64,000 bases of DNA from assembly GCF_000372645.1 (NCBI RefSeq), contig NZ_APMP01000024.1, positions 1 through 64,000 on the forward strand, in the 5' to 3' direction. Below, piece after piece: positions 37,158-45,747 of this stretch. Within the stretch, counting starts at the first letter, position 1. The number at the start of each line of letters is the position of its first letter. A program made the translations under genes and the position numbers. Source of the stretch: Caulobacter vibrioides OR37 (GTDB taxonomy: Bacteria > Pseudomonadota > Alphaproteobacteria > Caulobacterales > Caulobacteraceae). The notes below the pieces were generated by a model. It did no database searches. It was not told the DNA's origin and saw only the letters and a program-made list of their open reading frames with translations.

Positions 37158-38444
37158 ATGCTCACCGCCCTGCTCGGCCTCGCGCCTATCGTCATCGCCC
37201 TGCTGACCCTGTCGGCGCTGTTCTCGGCGGCGGAGACGTCGATGACGGGGGCCAGCCGCGCGCGGATGCACCAGCTGGAGCGCGAGGGCGACCGGCCGGC
37301 GCGGCGGGTCAACAAGCTGCTGTCCGACCAGGAGACGATGATCGGGGCGGTGCTCTTGGGCAACAACCTGATCAACATCCTGGCCTCGGCCCTGGCGACC
37401 CAGGTGCTGACGGCGGTGATCCCCGGTCCCTGGGGCGTGGCGGCGGCCACGGCGACCATGACCGTGCTGGTGCTGGTCTTCGCCGAGGTGCTGCCCAAGA
37501 CCGTGGCCATCGTGCGCTCCGACGACGTCGCCCGGGCGCTGTCGGGCCCGACCCTGTTCATCGTGCGGGCGTTCGGCCCGATCATCTATGTGATCCAATG
37601 GATCGTCCGCCGCGCCCTGCGGGTGTTCGGCGTCAAGCTGGACATGGCCGTCGACGTGCTGGCGGCGCACGAGGAAATTCGCGGCGCGGTCGACTATCAC
37701 CACTCCGAAGGCCTGGTGGAGACCGACGACCGGCGGATGCTGGGCGGGGTGCTGGACCTGTCGGACATGGACGTCTCGGAGATCATGGTCCATCGCAAGT
37801 CGATGGTCCTGCTGGACGCCGACCTGCCCGCGCGCCAGTTGGTCGAGACGGTGCTGGAGGCCCAGCACACCCGCATCCCCGTCTATCGCGACGAGCCCGA
37901 GAACATCGTCGGGGTGCTGCACGCCCGCGACCTGCTGAAGGCCCTGGCCGAGGCCAAGGACGGGGTCGAGGGCCTGGACATCGCCGCCATCCTGCGCGAG
38001 CCGTGGTTCATTCCCGACACCACCAACCTCAAGGACCAGCTGAACGCCTTCCTCAAGCGCAAGAGCCACTTCGCCCTCGTGGTCGACGAATATGGCGCGC
38101 TGCAGGGGCTGGTGACGCTGGAAGACATCCTGGAAGAGATCGTCGGCGAGATCGAGGACGAGCACGACACCGCCCTCGACGGCGTGCGCCGCCAGCAGGA
38201 CGGTTCGGTCAATGTCGATGGCGACGTCACCGTCCGCGACCTCAACCGCGCCCTGGACTGGCGGCTGCCCGAGGGCGAGGCGGTGACCATCGCCGGCCTG
38301 GTGATCCACGAGGCCCAGACCATCCCAGAACCCGGCCAGACCTTCATCTTCCACCGCCACCGCTTCCAGGTGCTCCGTCGCCAGAGAAACCAGATCACGG
38401 CGCTGCGGATCAGCGCGCCGCTCGCCGAGGACGCGGACATCTGA
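37158..38444 (+). CDS. CNNM/CorC-type magnesium or cobalt efflux-like protein
   Basis: 428 residues. DUF21 membrane domain with three or four helices (about 1-150; SALFSAAETSMTGASRARM, LLGNNLINILASALATQVL), two CBS domains (about 205-330; LPARQLVETVLEAQHTRIPV and FALVVDEYGALQGLVTLEDI) and a CorC_HlyC transporter-associated domain (about 345-425). Known family members move Mg2+ or serve in membrane integrity. Once called hemolysin. Monocistronic. Confidence 0.94.
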   Translation: MLTALLGLAPIVIALLTLSALFSAAETSMTGASRARMHQLEREGDRPARRVNKLLSDQETMIGAVLLGNNLINILASALATQVLTAVIPGPWGVAAATATMTVLVLVFAEVLPKTVAIVRSDDVARALSGPTLFIVRAFGPIIYVIQWIVRRALRVFGVKLDMAVDVLAAHEEIRGAVDYHHSEGLVETDDRRMLGGVLDLSDMDVSEIMVHRKSMVLLDADLPARQLVETVLEAQHTRIPVYRDEPENIVGVLHARDLLKALAEAKDGVEGLDIAAILREPWFIPDTTNLKDQLNAFLKRKSHFALVVDEYGALQGLVTLEDILEEIVGEIEDEHDTALDGVRRQQDGSVNVDGDVTVRDLNRALDWRLPEGEAVTIAGLVIHEAQTIPEPGQTFIFHRHRFQVLRRQRNQITALRISAPLAEDADI

Positions 38445-38484
38445 TTTCGAACCGTCGCCGGGAACCGATCGCTCGGCCAAACGT

Positions 38485-40131
38485 TTGCGGTCTCTCGGGA
38501 CCGGGGGCGGTCCGTTGGACAAAGAGGGCGTTTTGGCCGGTGTCTTGGCTGATAGCGAGGCGCGCGACAGCGACGCGCCGGACGCTGGCCTTTCGCCGGC
38601 CGCGCTGGAACGCGCGCTCGCCGAGGAAATCCGCAGGTCCGACACCCTGGCCCGCGTGACCGAGGCGGTCGCCTCAAGCACCAACATCGACACCTGCGTG
38701 CAGGTGGTCATCGACGGCGCCCGCGAGATCAGCGGCGCGGCCTTCGGGGCCTTCTTCTACAATCAGCTAGAGCCGGACGGGGAGTCCTACGCCCTCTACC
38801 GGCTGTCGGGCGCCGCGCCGGAGGCGTTCGCGGACTTCCCGCGGGTGCGCAAGACCGCGCTCTTCGCCCCGACCTTCGAGAACACCGGCGTCGTGCGCTC
38901 CGACGACATCACCCAGGATCCGCGCTACGGGCTCAACGCGCCGCGCCAGGGGATGCCCGAGGGCCATCTGCCGGTGCGCAGCTACCTCGCCCTCCCCGTC
39001 GCCACGCGCCGGGGCGAGGTCCTGGGCGGGCTGTTCTTCGGCCATCCGCTGCCAGGGCGCTTCACCGCGCGGGACGAGACCCTGCTGGTCGGCCTGGGCG
39101 GACAGGTCGCCGCGACGATCGAGTCGATCCGGCTGACGGCCGGGGCCATGGCCGAGCTGACCGAGCGCCGCCGCGCCGAGGAACGGCTGAAGTTCGCCCT
39201 GGACGCCGGCGGCATGGGCTCCTGGGACCTGGACGTCGCCACCCACGCCTACGAAGCGTCCGACCTCTGCAAGCGCAACTACGGTCGCGCGCCCGAAGAG
39301 CCGTTCACCTTCGCCGACCTGATCGCGACCCTGCATCCCGACGACCGCCCCCGCGTCCTGGCGGCGATCGACAGCGCCATCCGCGACGGCGCCGACTACG
39401 ACGTCGAGTATCGCGTGGTCCTCCCCAGCGGCGAACTGCGCTGGCTGCACGCGCGCGGCCGGGCCGCCCAGACGGCCGACGACGGCGGCGCGCGGCGCCT
39501 GGCCGGGGTGTCGCTGGACATCACCGACCGCAAGCGCGCCGACGAGCGGCAGAAGCTGCTGGTCAACGAGCTGAACCACCGCGTGAAGAACAGCCTGGCG
39601 ACCGTCCAGTCGATCGCCGCCCAGACCCTGCGCTCCAGCGCCTCGCCCGAATTCTTCCGCGAGGCCTTCGAGACCCGCCTGATCGCCCTCTCCCAGACCC
39701 ACGACCTCCTGACCCGCGAGAGCTGGGCCGGCGCCAGCCTGCGCGAGGTGTTCGACGTCGAGCTGCGCGCCATGGCCGGCGAGGACCGGGTCACCTTCGC
39801 CTACGAGGCCGATGTCCGCCTGAATCCCAAGGCCGCCGTGGCCCTGGGCATGGGCATTCACGAGCTGGCCACCAACGCGGTCAAGTACGGCGCCCTGTCG
39901 GTTCCGGGCGGCGGCGTGGACGTGACCTGGATGGTGGAGGAAGACATTCTGCGCATGGTCTGGGCCGAGCGCGGCGGTCCGCCCGTCACCCCGCCCGCCC
40001 GGCGCGGCTTCGGCGCCCGACTGCTGGAACGCGGCCTCGCGGCGGAACTATCCGGCGGCGTCGAGCTGAACTATGATGCCGAAGGCCTCGTCTGCCAAAT
40101 GGCGTTGCCCCTGCGCGCGCTGGAGCCCTGA
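38485..40131 (+). CDS. HWE-family sensor histidine kinase (GAF-PAS-HWE)
   Basis: About 548 residues. N-terminal GAF (about 50-205; VASSTNIDTCVQVVIDGARE, YLALPVATRRGEVLGGLFFG), PAS/PAC (about 235-350; FTFADLIATLHPDDRPRVLAA) and HWE kinase domain: LNHRVKNSLATVQSIAAQTL carries the phospho-His; IHELATNAVKYGAL is the N box and MVWAERGGP the W-x-E motif. Soluble. TTG starts at 38485 or 38515 are possible. Four bases before the receiver gene, so they are a pair. Confidence 0.93.
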   Translation: MRSLGTGGGPLDKEGVLAGVLADSEARDSDAPDAGLSPAALERALAEEIRRSDTLARVTEAVASSTNIDTCVQVVIDGAREISGAAFGAFFYNQLEPDGESYALYRLSGAAPEAFADFPRVRKTALFAPTFENTGVVRSDDITQDPRYGLNAPRQGMPEGHLPVRSYLALPVATRRGEVLGGLFFGHPLPGRFTARDETLLVGLGGQVAATIESIRLTAGAMAELTERRRAEERLKFALDAGGMGSWDLDVATHAYEASDLCKRNYGRAPEEPFTFADLIATLHPDDRPRVLAAIDSAIRDGADYDVEYRVVLPSGELRWLHARGRAAQTADDGGARRLAGVSLDITDRKRADERQKLLVNELNHRVKNSLATVQSIAAQTLRSSASPEFFREAFETRLIALSQTHDLLTRESWAGASLREVFDVELRAMAGEDRVTFAYEADVRLNPKAAVALGMGIHELATNAVKYGALSVPGGGVDVTWMVEEDILRMVWAERGGPPVTPPARRGFGARLLERGLAAELSGGVELNYDAEGLVCQMALPLRALEP

Positions 40132-40134
40132 CAC

Positions 40135-40503
40135 ATGAAGACACTGTCGTCCCTGAAGGTCCTGGTCGTCGAGGACGAAGCCCTGGTCTCGATGCTGGTC
40201 GAGGACATGCTGACCGACCTGGGCTGCGCGATCGTGGGGCCGGCGGCGGAAATCGAGGAAGCCCTGCGCCTGGCCGGTTCGGCCGACATCGACGCGGCCC
40301 TGCTGGACGTCAATCTGGGCGGCCGGCCGATCTTCCCGGTGGCCGACGCCCTGAAGGCCCGCGGCGTGCCGTTCGCCTTCGCCAGCGGCTACGGCGAAGC
40401 GGGCCTGTCCGACGACCATCGCGGCGCCGCCGTGCTGCAAAAGCCCTTCCGCGAAGCCGACCTGCGCCGGGTGCTCGAAGGCCTGGTCGGCGAGACGGCC
40501 TAG
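40135..40503 (+). CDS. Single-domain response regulator (CheY-like)
   Basis: 122 residues, only a receiver domain: LKVLVVEDEALVSMLVEDML (acid pocket), AALLDVNLGG (phospho-Asp near residue 58), FASGY and LQKPFREADL (Lys). No output domain. Immediately follows the HWE kinase (stop to start four bases), the usual partner layout. Output protein unknown; such receivers often act on a phosphotransferase or anti-anti-sigma system in the general stress response. Confidence 0.95.
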   Translation: MKTLSSLKVLVVEDEALVSMLVEDMLTDLGCAIVGPAAEIEEALRLAGSADIDAALLDVNLGGRPIFPVADALKARGVPFAFASGYGEAGLSDDHRGAAVLQKPFREADLRRVLEGLVGETA

Positions 40504-40591
40504 GGCGCGAAGGGCGCCTGCCGATAGATCTGAAAAGCGCGATGCCCGTTCCAGGCTCGCGTTTTTTATTTGTCATCGGAAGACAAACAAA

Positions 40592-40619
40592 AAGGCGGCG
40601 AGGTCACCCTCGCCGCCTT
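40592..40619 (-). terminator. TonB receptor terminator
   Basis: Twelve-base perfect arms (AAGGCGGCGAGG 40592-40603, CCTCGCCGCCTT 40608-40619) with a four-base loop; on the minus strand a run TTTTTGTTTGTC follows. It begins 24 bases after the receptor stop. It may also end the plus-strand kinase operon, though the T-run favours the minus direction. Confidence 0.9.
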
Positions 40620-40642
40620 GGTGTCTCAGCTGTTGAGGCTGA

Positions 40643-43639
40643 TTACCACTTCTTGCTGATCGCCACGAACAAACGGCGGCCAATCATGTCGTAGTTGCCG
40701 AGTTGGGCGGTGCCCACTCGGAACTGGCCGGACGAAGCCGCCGGCGGACGCTCGTCGAAGGCGTTGTTGATACCGACCTGAGCCGACAGGCCATCGAAGT
40801 CCTTCTTGACCGAGAAGGTATGATAGGCCGTGAACTCGGCATGCAGGTTGTAGTAGGCGCAGGCGTTCACCGCCGCGGTGCAGTCGGTGGTGATGCCGGC
40901 CGCCACGTCTGTGTACTTGCTGACGCCGAACACGTCGCCCATGTTCCCAGGTTGGTCGGCGTCGGAGCCCTTGCCGAACATCTGGACGCCCCAGAAGAAG
41001 GTCCAGTCGTCCTTCTTGAAGGTGGCCGAGATATTACCAGAGAAGCCAGGGCCGTCGTAGTTATAGGTCGTGCCAAGGTAGTTCAGCGGAGCGGCGCCGC
41101 CCATCAGCGTCGTGACGTTCTTGGTCATCCAGGTGAATTGCGAGTTCACGTTTAGACGGCCGTTGAACAGCTCCTTGCTGTACTGGGTGGTCAGGTCGAT
41201 GCCGTGGTTCACCTGATTGGCGACGTTCACGTAGCTGTTCTGGACCGTTAGGATGTAGAACTTCGTCGGGTCACGCGTGAACAGCGAGCAGAAGGGGTTC
41301 TTCGGGAAGTCAGCCGAGTTGTAGCACTGCTTCAGGATATTGGCGGCGCCGAACTGCCGGACTTCGTTGTCCACGTTGATCGTGAAGTAATCGACCGCGA
41401 CGTTCAGGTCGGCGAAGGCCGGCGACCAAACGAAGCCGAAGGTGCGGGCCTTGGCGGTTTCGGCCTTCAGGTTGCCCTGGCCGCCGGTCGAGAAGACCGT
41501 CGCGCTGCTGCCGCCCAAAGCGTTGTAAGAGGTCGGAATGCCCTGCGAGGCGCAGTTCGTCCGAATCTGCTGGCTCGCCGTACTAGAATTGGCAAGATCA
41601 TAGCAAGGGTCGATTGCGCTCTGGCCCGAGTAGCCGACCTGATTGCCCAAGTATAGTTCATACAACGACGGCGCGCGGAACGAAGTGCCCTGGGTGGCCC
41701 GCAACGTGATCGACGGAATGATCTTCCAGTTCAGACCGACCTTGTAGGTGTTGTCCGAACCATAGCTGTCGTAGTCCGAGTAGCGGCCCGACACGTTCAG
41801 GTTCAGGCGGTCGATGAAACGAACGTCACGAACCAGCGGGATATCCAACTCACCAAACACGTCGCGGGAGTTGTCGCTACCCTTCGTCGGGCCAGCCGAG
41901 CTGTAGAGCGCCATGTTGCGGTTGGCGGCCTGATAGCCGGGCTGATCGTTGATCTTCTCGTGACGAACCTGGAAGCCGACAGCGGCGCCGATCGGGCCGG
42001 CCGGCAGCGAGAAGAGATCCCCCGACAGCGAGCCTTCAATGTAGGCGTGATCGTACTTCGTGGTGCCCGTTTCATTGAAGAACAGGAAGTCGCGCTCGGC
42101 CTGGGTGTATTGCCCTTGTAGGATCCGGGTGGACGTCCACGGAATGCCGTTGGGCAGCTTGGCGCAGTCGAAGTTCGAGAAGTTTCCGCCCAGCGGCGTG
42201 TTGGTGCAAGCCACGTTCGGGCTGTTCAGGGCCAGGAAGCGGTCCAGGTAGATGCGCGGACCAAAATCATAGCTCGCGTCCGACTTGGAGTATTGACCGA
42301 AGATATCCCAGTCCCAGCCGCCCTTCCAGTCGATCGAGCCGCGCAGGCCCGCGACAGCGCGATAGTACTTAACGTCTTGGTGGCCGTTCGACTCGTAGGC
42401 CGAAACCGTCACGACGTTTTGGCCGGTCGTGTTATTCGGGTTAGAGGCCGGCAGATAGTTCGGCGCGCCATTCACAGTGTTGCGCTGGGCGAAGGATTGG
42501 AACACCTGCGCGGCGCCGATCTGCGCCGACTTGCGCTCGCTGACCATCAGCTCGGTGTAGGCCTCGATCTTCGGCGTGATCTGGTAGCCGCCGTTGAAGG
42601 TGATCGTCGAACGAATTTCCGGGCTCAGGACACTCGAGCGATCCCACAGTGGCGAGGTGGTCGGAGCGTAGGGATAGGTCAGCGGATAGCCGATCCGGCT
42701 GAAGCGGGCGAAGCCGGGCACAGTCGAGTTGTTGCCCTGAGCAGCGGTCGGATAGGTCTGGCCAGGGACGATCGGCACAAGGTTCACCGAACCGCTAACC
42801 AGCTGCATATAGCCGTTGGTGAGGTTCAGGCACTTGTACTGGCCCGTGACCGAATCCAAGTAATCCTTCCGGGCGCCGGTCTTCGGATCGAACAGGTAGT
42901 CGGACTGGCACGACGTATCGGCGCGGTCGCTACGACGCAGGATCTCCTGACGGAAATATTCGCCGGATACGTTGAAGTAACCCTTCTCGAAGGTCTTACC
43001 ATAAGCGCCCGTGAAGCGGTAGGATTTACCGCCGTGTTCCATGGGGTCGCTGCCATAGATCTTCAGCTCGCCGCCGTCGAACTTCTTGCGGGTGATGATA
43101 TTGACAACGCCGGCCACGGCGTCCGAGCCGTAGATCGACGACGCGCCGTCTTTCAGGATTTCGACGTGATCCACGATCGATTCCGGAACGACGCCGAGAT
43201 CGAACGGACCAACCTGACCACGAACACCGGCCGGCCCCGCGCGACGACCGTTCAGCAGAACCAAGGTGCGGTTCGCGCCGAGGCCGCGCAGCGAGATGGT
43301 GCTGACGCCCGGCCCGCCCGTGACGTTATAGCCGGTGTACTGATTGTTGATCTGGCCAGTGCCGGCCGCGAGGGTCGAATTCTGCAGAATGGCCGACAGG
43401 GTGGCCGACCCTTCGAGTTCGGCGCGCTCGGCAGTCAGAATCTGGATCGGAGCGGCGGCCGTGAACTCGGTGCGGCGGATGCGCGAACCGGTGACCGTGA
43501 TCGCTTCGACTTCCTGAGGCTCCGAGGCTGGAGCCGCCGTCGGAGCGGTTTGAGCGAACGCGGGAGCGCCAGCGACCATCAACGACAGAACGCCGGAGAT
43601 CACCGAGGTGCCCAGCAGAAGGTTCTTATTCAAGCTCAA
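40643..43639 (-). CDS. TonB-dependent outer-membrane receptor
   Basis: 998 residues from TTG 43639 (GGGGGA seven bases upstream); reading further upstream would add non-signal sequence. Signal peptide about 1-32 (VLSLMVAGAPAFAQ). TonB box-like EAITVTGSRI, plug domain (about 45-175; QILTAERAELEGSATLSAIL, ISLRGLGANRTLVLLNGRRA) and a beta-barrel ending in RRLFVAISKKW, a terminal Trp. Caulobacters carry many such receptors for iron, carbohydrates or peptides; ligand is unknown. GC is lower than neighbours and codon choice suggests high expression. Confidence 0.96.
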   Translation of the reverse strand: MSLNKNLLLGTSVISGVLSLMVAGAPAFAQTAPTAAPASEPQEVEAITVTGSRIRRTEFTAAAPIQILTAERAELEGSATLSAILQNSTLAAGTGQINNQYTGYNVTGGPGVSTISLRGLGANRTLVLLNGRRAGPAGVRGQVGPFDLGVVPESIVDHVEILKDGASSIYGSDAVAGVVNIITRKKFDGGELKIYGSDPMEHGGKSYRFTGAYGKTFEKGYFNVSGEYFRQEILRRSDRADTSCQSDYLFDPKTGARKDYLDSVTGQYKCLNLTNGYMQLVSGSVNLVPIVPGQTYPTAAQGNNSTVPGFARFSRIGYPLTYPYAPTTSPLWDRSSVLSPEIRSTITFNGGYQITPKIEAYTELMVSERKSAQIGAAQVFQSFAQRNTVNGAPNYLPASNPNNTTGQNVVTVSAYESNGHQDVKYYRAVAGLRGSIDWKGGWDWDIFGQYSKSDASYDFGPRIYLDRFLALNSPNVACTNTPLGGNFSNFDCAKLPNGIPWTSTRILQGQYTQAERDFLFFNETGTTKYDHAYIEGSLSGDLFSLPAGPIGAAVGFQVRHEKINDQPGYQAANRNMALYSSAGPTKGSDNSRDVFGELDIPLVRDVRFIDRLNLNVSGRYSDYDSYGSDNTYKVGLNWKIIPSITLRATQGTSFRAPSLYELYLGNQVGYSGQSAIDPCYDLANSSTASQQIRTNCASQGIPTSYNALGGSSATVFSTGGQGNLKAETAKARTFGFVWSPAFADLNVAVDYFTINVDNEVRQFGAANILKQCYNSADFPKNPFCSLFTRDPTKFYILTVQNSYVNVANQVNHGIDLTTQYSKELFNGRLNVNSQFTWMTKNVTTLMGGAAPLNYLGTTYNYDGPGFSGNISATFKKDDWTFFWGVQMFGKGSDADQPGNMGDVFGVSKYTDVAAGITTDCTAAVNACAYYNLHAEFTAYHTFSVKKDFDGLSAQVGINNAFDERPPAASSGQFRVGTAQLGNYDMIGRRLFVAISKKW

Positions 43640-44115
43640 CAGAAAATCCCCCAGAGCAACAGAAAATGTCTTCGAGGCGGGGCGGGAAAAAATATCCCCA
43701 AATGCCACTCAACCGACCGTAACAGGTCCATGACAGTCCCCAACCCTTTTTGCGCCATATTTTTTCCATTTTGAAGGAAACGTGGCACGTTGGCCACAAT
43801 CGCGCGCTCTGGGAGGGAACGCCGTTCTTCGATATCGCGATATAAAGCTTAAATAGCCCAAAAATTTGGAATTTATTTACGGCGCTCACAAAGAAGATAT
43901 TTTATATATTTCGGCTTATTTCAAATTTTATGCATCAATTGCAGCTCGATACCGCCCGCGAATATATTTCGCTGACATCACAGAGAGATTCTTCTAACGA
44001 TTGAATGGGTGTTAATATTTTTCTTCGCCAAGAACAGCGCATACTGCCCCCAACCGTTTAACGCCTTAATCTCACCAACTTTCCGCCTCAATCCGCGCCC
44101 CGCTCGGCTAGTGCC
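43640..44115 (-). promoter_or_regulatory. Long AT-rich leader of the TonB receptor
   Basis: This 476-base stretch has no gene. Between about 43840 and 44040 it is strongly AT-rich, unlike the rest of the window. A perfect 12-base palindrome ATATCGCGATAT is at 43832-43843, about 195 bases before the receptor start, a candidate operator. A long 5' untranslated region or RNA switch is possible but no known riboswitch core was recognised. Confidence 0.5.
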
Positions 44116-44541
44116 TCACCGCAGATCGCGCGGCCCGAACGATTGGGGCAGCAGGGTCCAGAAGTCGGTGCGTTGGGTGGGGCGCCCGGCTTGCACCGAG
44201 ACGATCTCGCAGGTCTTTCCCGCGAACTCGGCGATGCGCTGGCGGCAGGCGCCGCAGGGCTGGACCACGGCGTCGGAGCCGGCGGCGATCAGCACCTTGT
44301 CGATGACCCGCGAGCCGCCCGCCGTGATCATCGCCCCGATCGCCGTCTGCTCGGCGCAGGTTCCGACCGGATAGGCCGCGTTCTCGACATTGACGCCGTA
44401 GTGGACGCGTCCCTCGTCGTCGATCACCGCCGCGGCGACCGTGAAGGTCGAATAGCGCGCGTAGGACCGCGACAGCAGCCCCGGCAGGGTCGCGGCGGCC
44501 TGGGTTTCGAGTTCGGTCGATGCGGTGACGTCGGCGCTCAT
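44116..44541 (-). CDS. cdd: Cytidine deaminase
   Basis: 141 residues from ATG 44541. Zinc site: VGTCAEQTAIGAM (CAE, catalytic Glu) and PCGACRQRIAEF (PCxxC). RSYARYSTFTVAAAVIDDEG is the N-terminal homology. Homotetrameric type of normal length. Converts cytidine or deoxycytidine to uridine in pyrimidine salvage. An in-frame upstream ATG would add 15 Arg-rich residues and is less likely. Confidence 0.96.
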   Translation of the reverse strand: MSADVTASTELETQAAATLPGLLSRSYARYSTFTVAAAVIDDEGRVHYGVNVENAAYPVGTCAEQTAIGAMITAGGSRVIDKVLIAAGSDAVVQPCGACRQRIAEFAGKTCEIVSVQAGRPTQRTDFWTLLPQSFGPRDLR

Positions 44542-44649
44542 GCGGTTCCCTGCCTTCCGGCGGGATCGCGCCGGGGAGAGAGGCAATCAGTCGCGGGCCG
44601 TCAAATCAAGCGGCAAAAAGGAGAGCTCGGAACAAAAGTAAGGATCGCC

Positions 44650-44922
44650 TTACTTTTCGCCCGGCGCCGTCGCGACGATCGACAGGGCGTGGACCGGACC
44701 GGCCAGTTCGTCGGCCAGCGCCTTCATCACCAGGCGCTGGCGGGCCACGCGGGGCTGGCCGGCGAAGGCCGCCGACTCGATTCTCAGCGTGAAGTGGCTC
44801 TCGCCCGCGCCGCTGTGCCCCGCGTGGCCGTGGTGGCGGTCGCTGTCGTCGACCAGCTCCAGACGCGTCGGCGAAAAAGCCTCTTCCAGCTTGCGGCGAA
44901 GGGTGTCGGCGACGGCGCCCAT
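44650..44922 (-). CDS. bolA: BolA family protein
   Basis: 90 residues from ATG 44922. MGAVADTLRRKLEEAFSPTRLE start, DDSDRHHGHAGHSGAGESHF (conserved His-rich loop) and RVARQRLVMKALADELAGPVHALSI helix and strand match BolA. With monothiol glutaredoxins BolA proteins handle iron-sulfur clusters. Divergent from the J-domain gene at 44982, a common alphaproteobacterial neighbour pair. Confidence 0.95.
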   Translation of the reverse strand: MGAVADTLRRKLEEAFSPTRLELVDDSDRHHGHAGHSGAGESHFTLRIESAAFAGQPRVARQRLVMKALADELAGPVHALSIVATAPGEK

Positions 44923-44981
44923 GATGCGACTCTTGCTTGTCAATCCTTGAACGGAAATAGCGCGCGACTACTCTAGACGCC

Positions 44982-45632
44982 ATGAGCCGGCCGTTCGAGT
45001 ACCGCCCCAAATTCACCGACATCCGGGTCCGGCCGCCCAAGCAGGGCGAAGACGACCCGGTTCACGACGTCCTGGGCCTCAAGCCCGGCGAAAAGCGTTG
45101 CGACCACCCCGACTGTCGCCTGCCCGGCTCGGCCAAGGCGCCGAAGTCGCGCGACCTGCCGGGCCAGCACTACTGGTTCTGCCAGCAGCACGCGGCCGAG
45201 TACAACAAGAACTGGAACTTCTACGCGGGCATGACCGAAGCCCAGATCCGCGCCGAGCAGGAGTCCGAGCGGATGACCGGCGGGCGGCCGACCTGGAGCT
45301 TCAAGGCCGACGCCAATTCGCGCGAGGCGGCCGCCCAGGCCGCTCGCGACGCCCGCGCCTTCGCCGACCCGTTCGGCCTCTTCCGCGCCCAGCAGCGCCG
45401 GGCCGAATCCCAGCGCGCGGCCGCCGAGCGCGGCCTGGGCAAGCTGGAGCGCCAGGCCCTCGCGGACCTGGACCTCGAGGCCGGCGCCGACAAGGCGGCC
45501 ATCAAGGTCCGCTACAAGGAGCTGCTCAAGCGCTGCCACCCGGACTCCAACGGCGGCGACCGCAGCGCCGAGCACAAGCTGCAGCGGGTCATCAAGGCCT
45601 ATAAGCAGCTGCAGAAGTCGGGTCTGGTTTAG
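44982..45632 (+). CDS. DnaJ-domain chaperone (alphaproteobacterial, C-terminal J domain)
   Basis: 216 residues. N-terminal region has cysteines RCDHPDCRLPGSAKAP and YWFCQQHAAEYN that could bind zinc. A J domain at the C-terminus (about 158-215): ADLDLEAGADKAAIKVRYKE, LLKRCHPDSNGGDRSAEHK with the HPD motif. It should stimulate an Hsp70 ATPase. This BolA/DnaJ/CobS neighbourhood is conserved in alphaproteobacteria. The expected cobS appears 4 kb downstream. Confidence 0.92.
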   Translation: MSRPFEYRPKFTDIRVRPPKQGEDDPVHDVLGLKPGEKRCDHPDCRLPGSAKAPKSRDLPGQHYWFCQQHAAEYNKNWNFYAGMTEAQIRAEQESERMTGGRPTWSFKADANSREAAAQAARDARAFADPFGLFRAQQRRAESQRAAAERGLGKLERQALADLDLEAGADKAAIKVRYKELLKRCHPDSNGGDRSAEHKLQRVIKAYKQLQKSGLV

Positions 45633-45747
45633 GCCGCCGTTGGACCGGGCCGCGAAGGTCCAGCTTGGTTCCGATCCGGGATGAACCGTCATAGGGTTCG
45701 GTTGCTCGGCCGATCGCGACGACCGGGCGGACCCGAAGGAGGCCAGG

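Noticed and set aside
43640..44115. Cobalamin or other known riboswitch in the TonB receptor leader
   Set aside because: No B12-box-like core or other conserved aptamer sequence was recognised on the minus strand.
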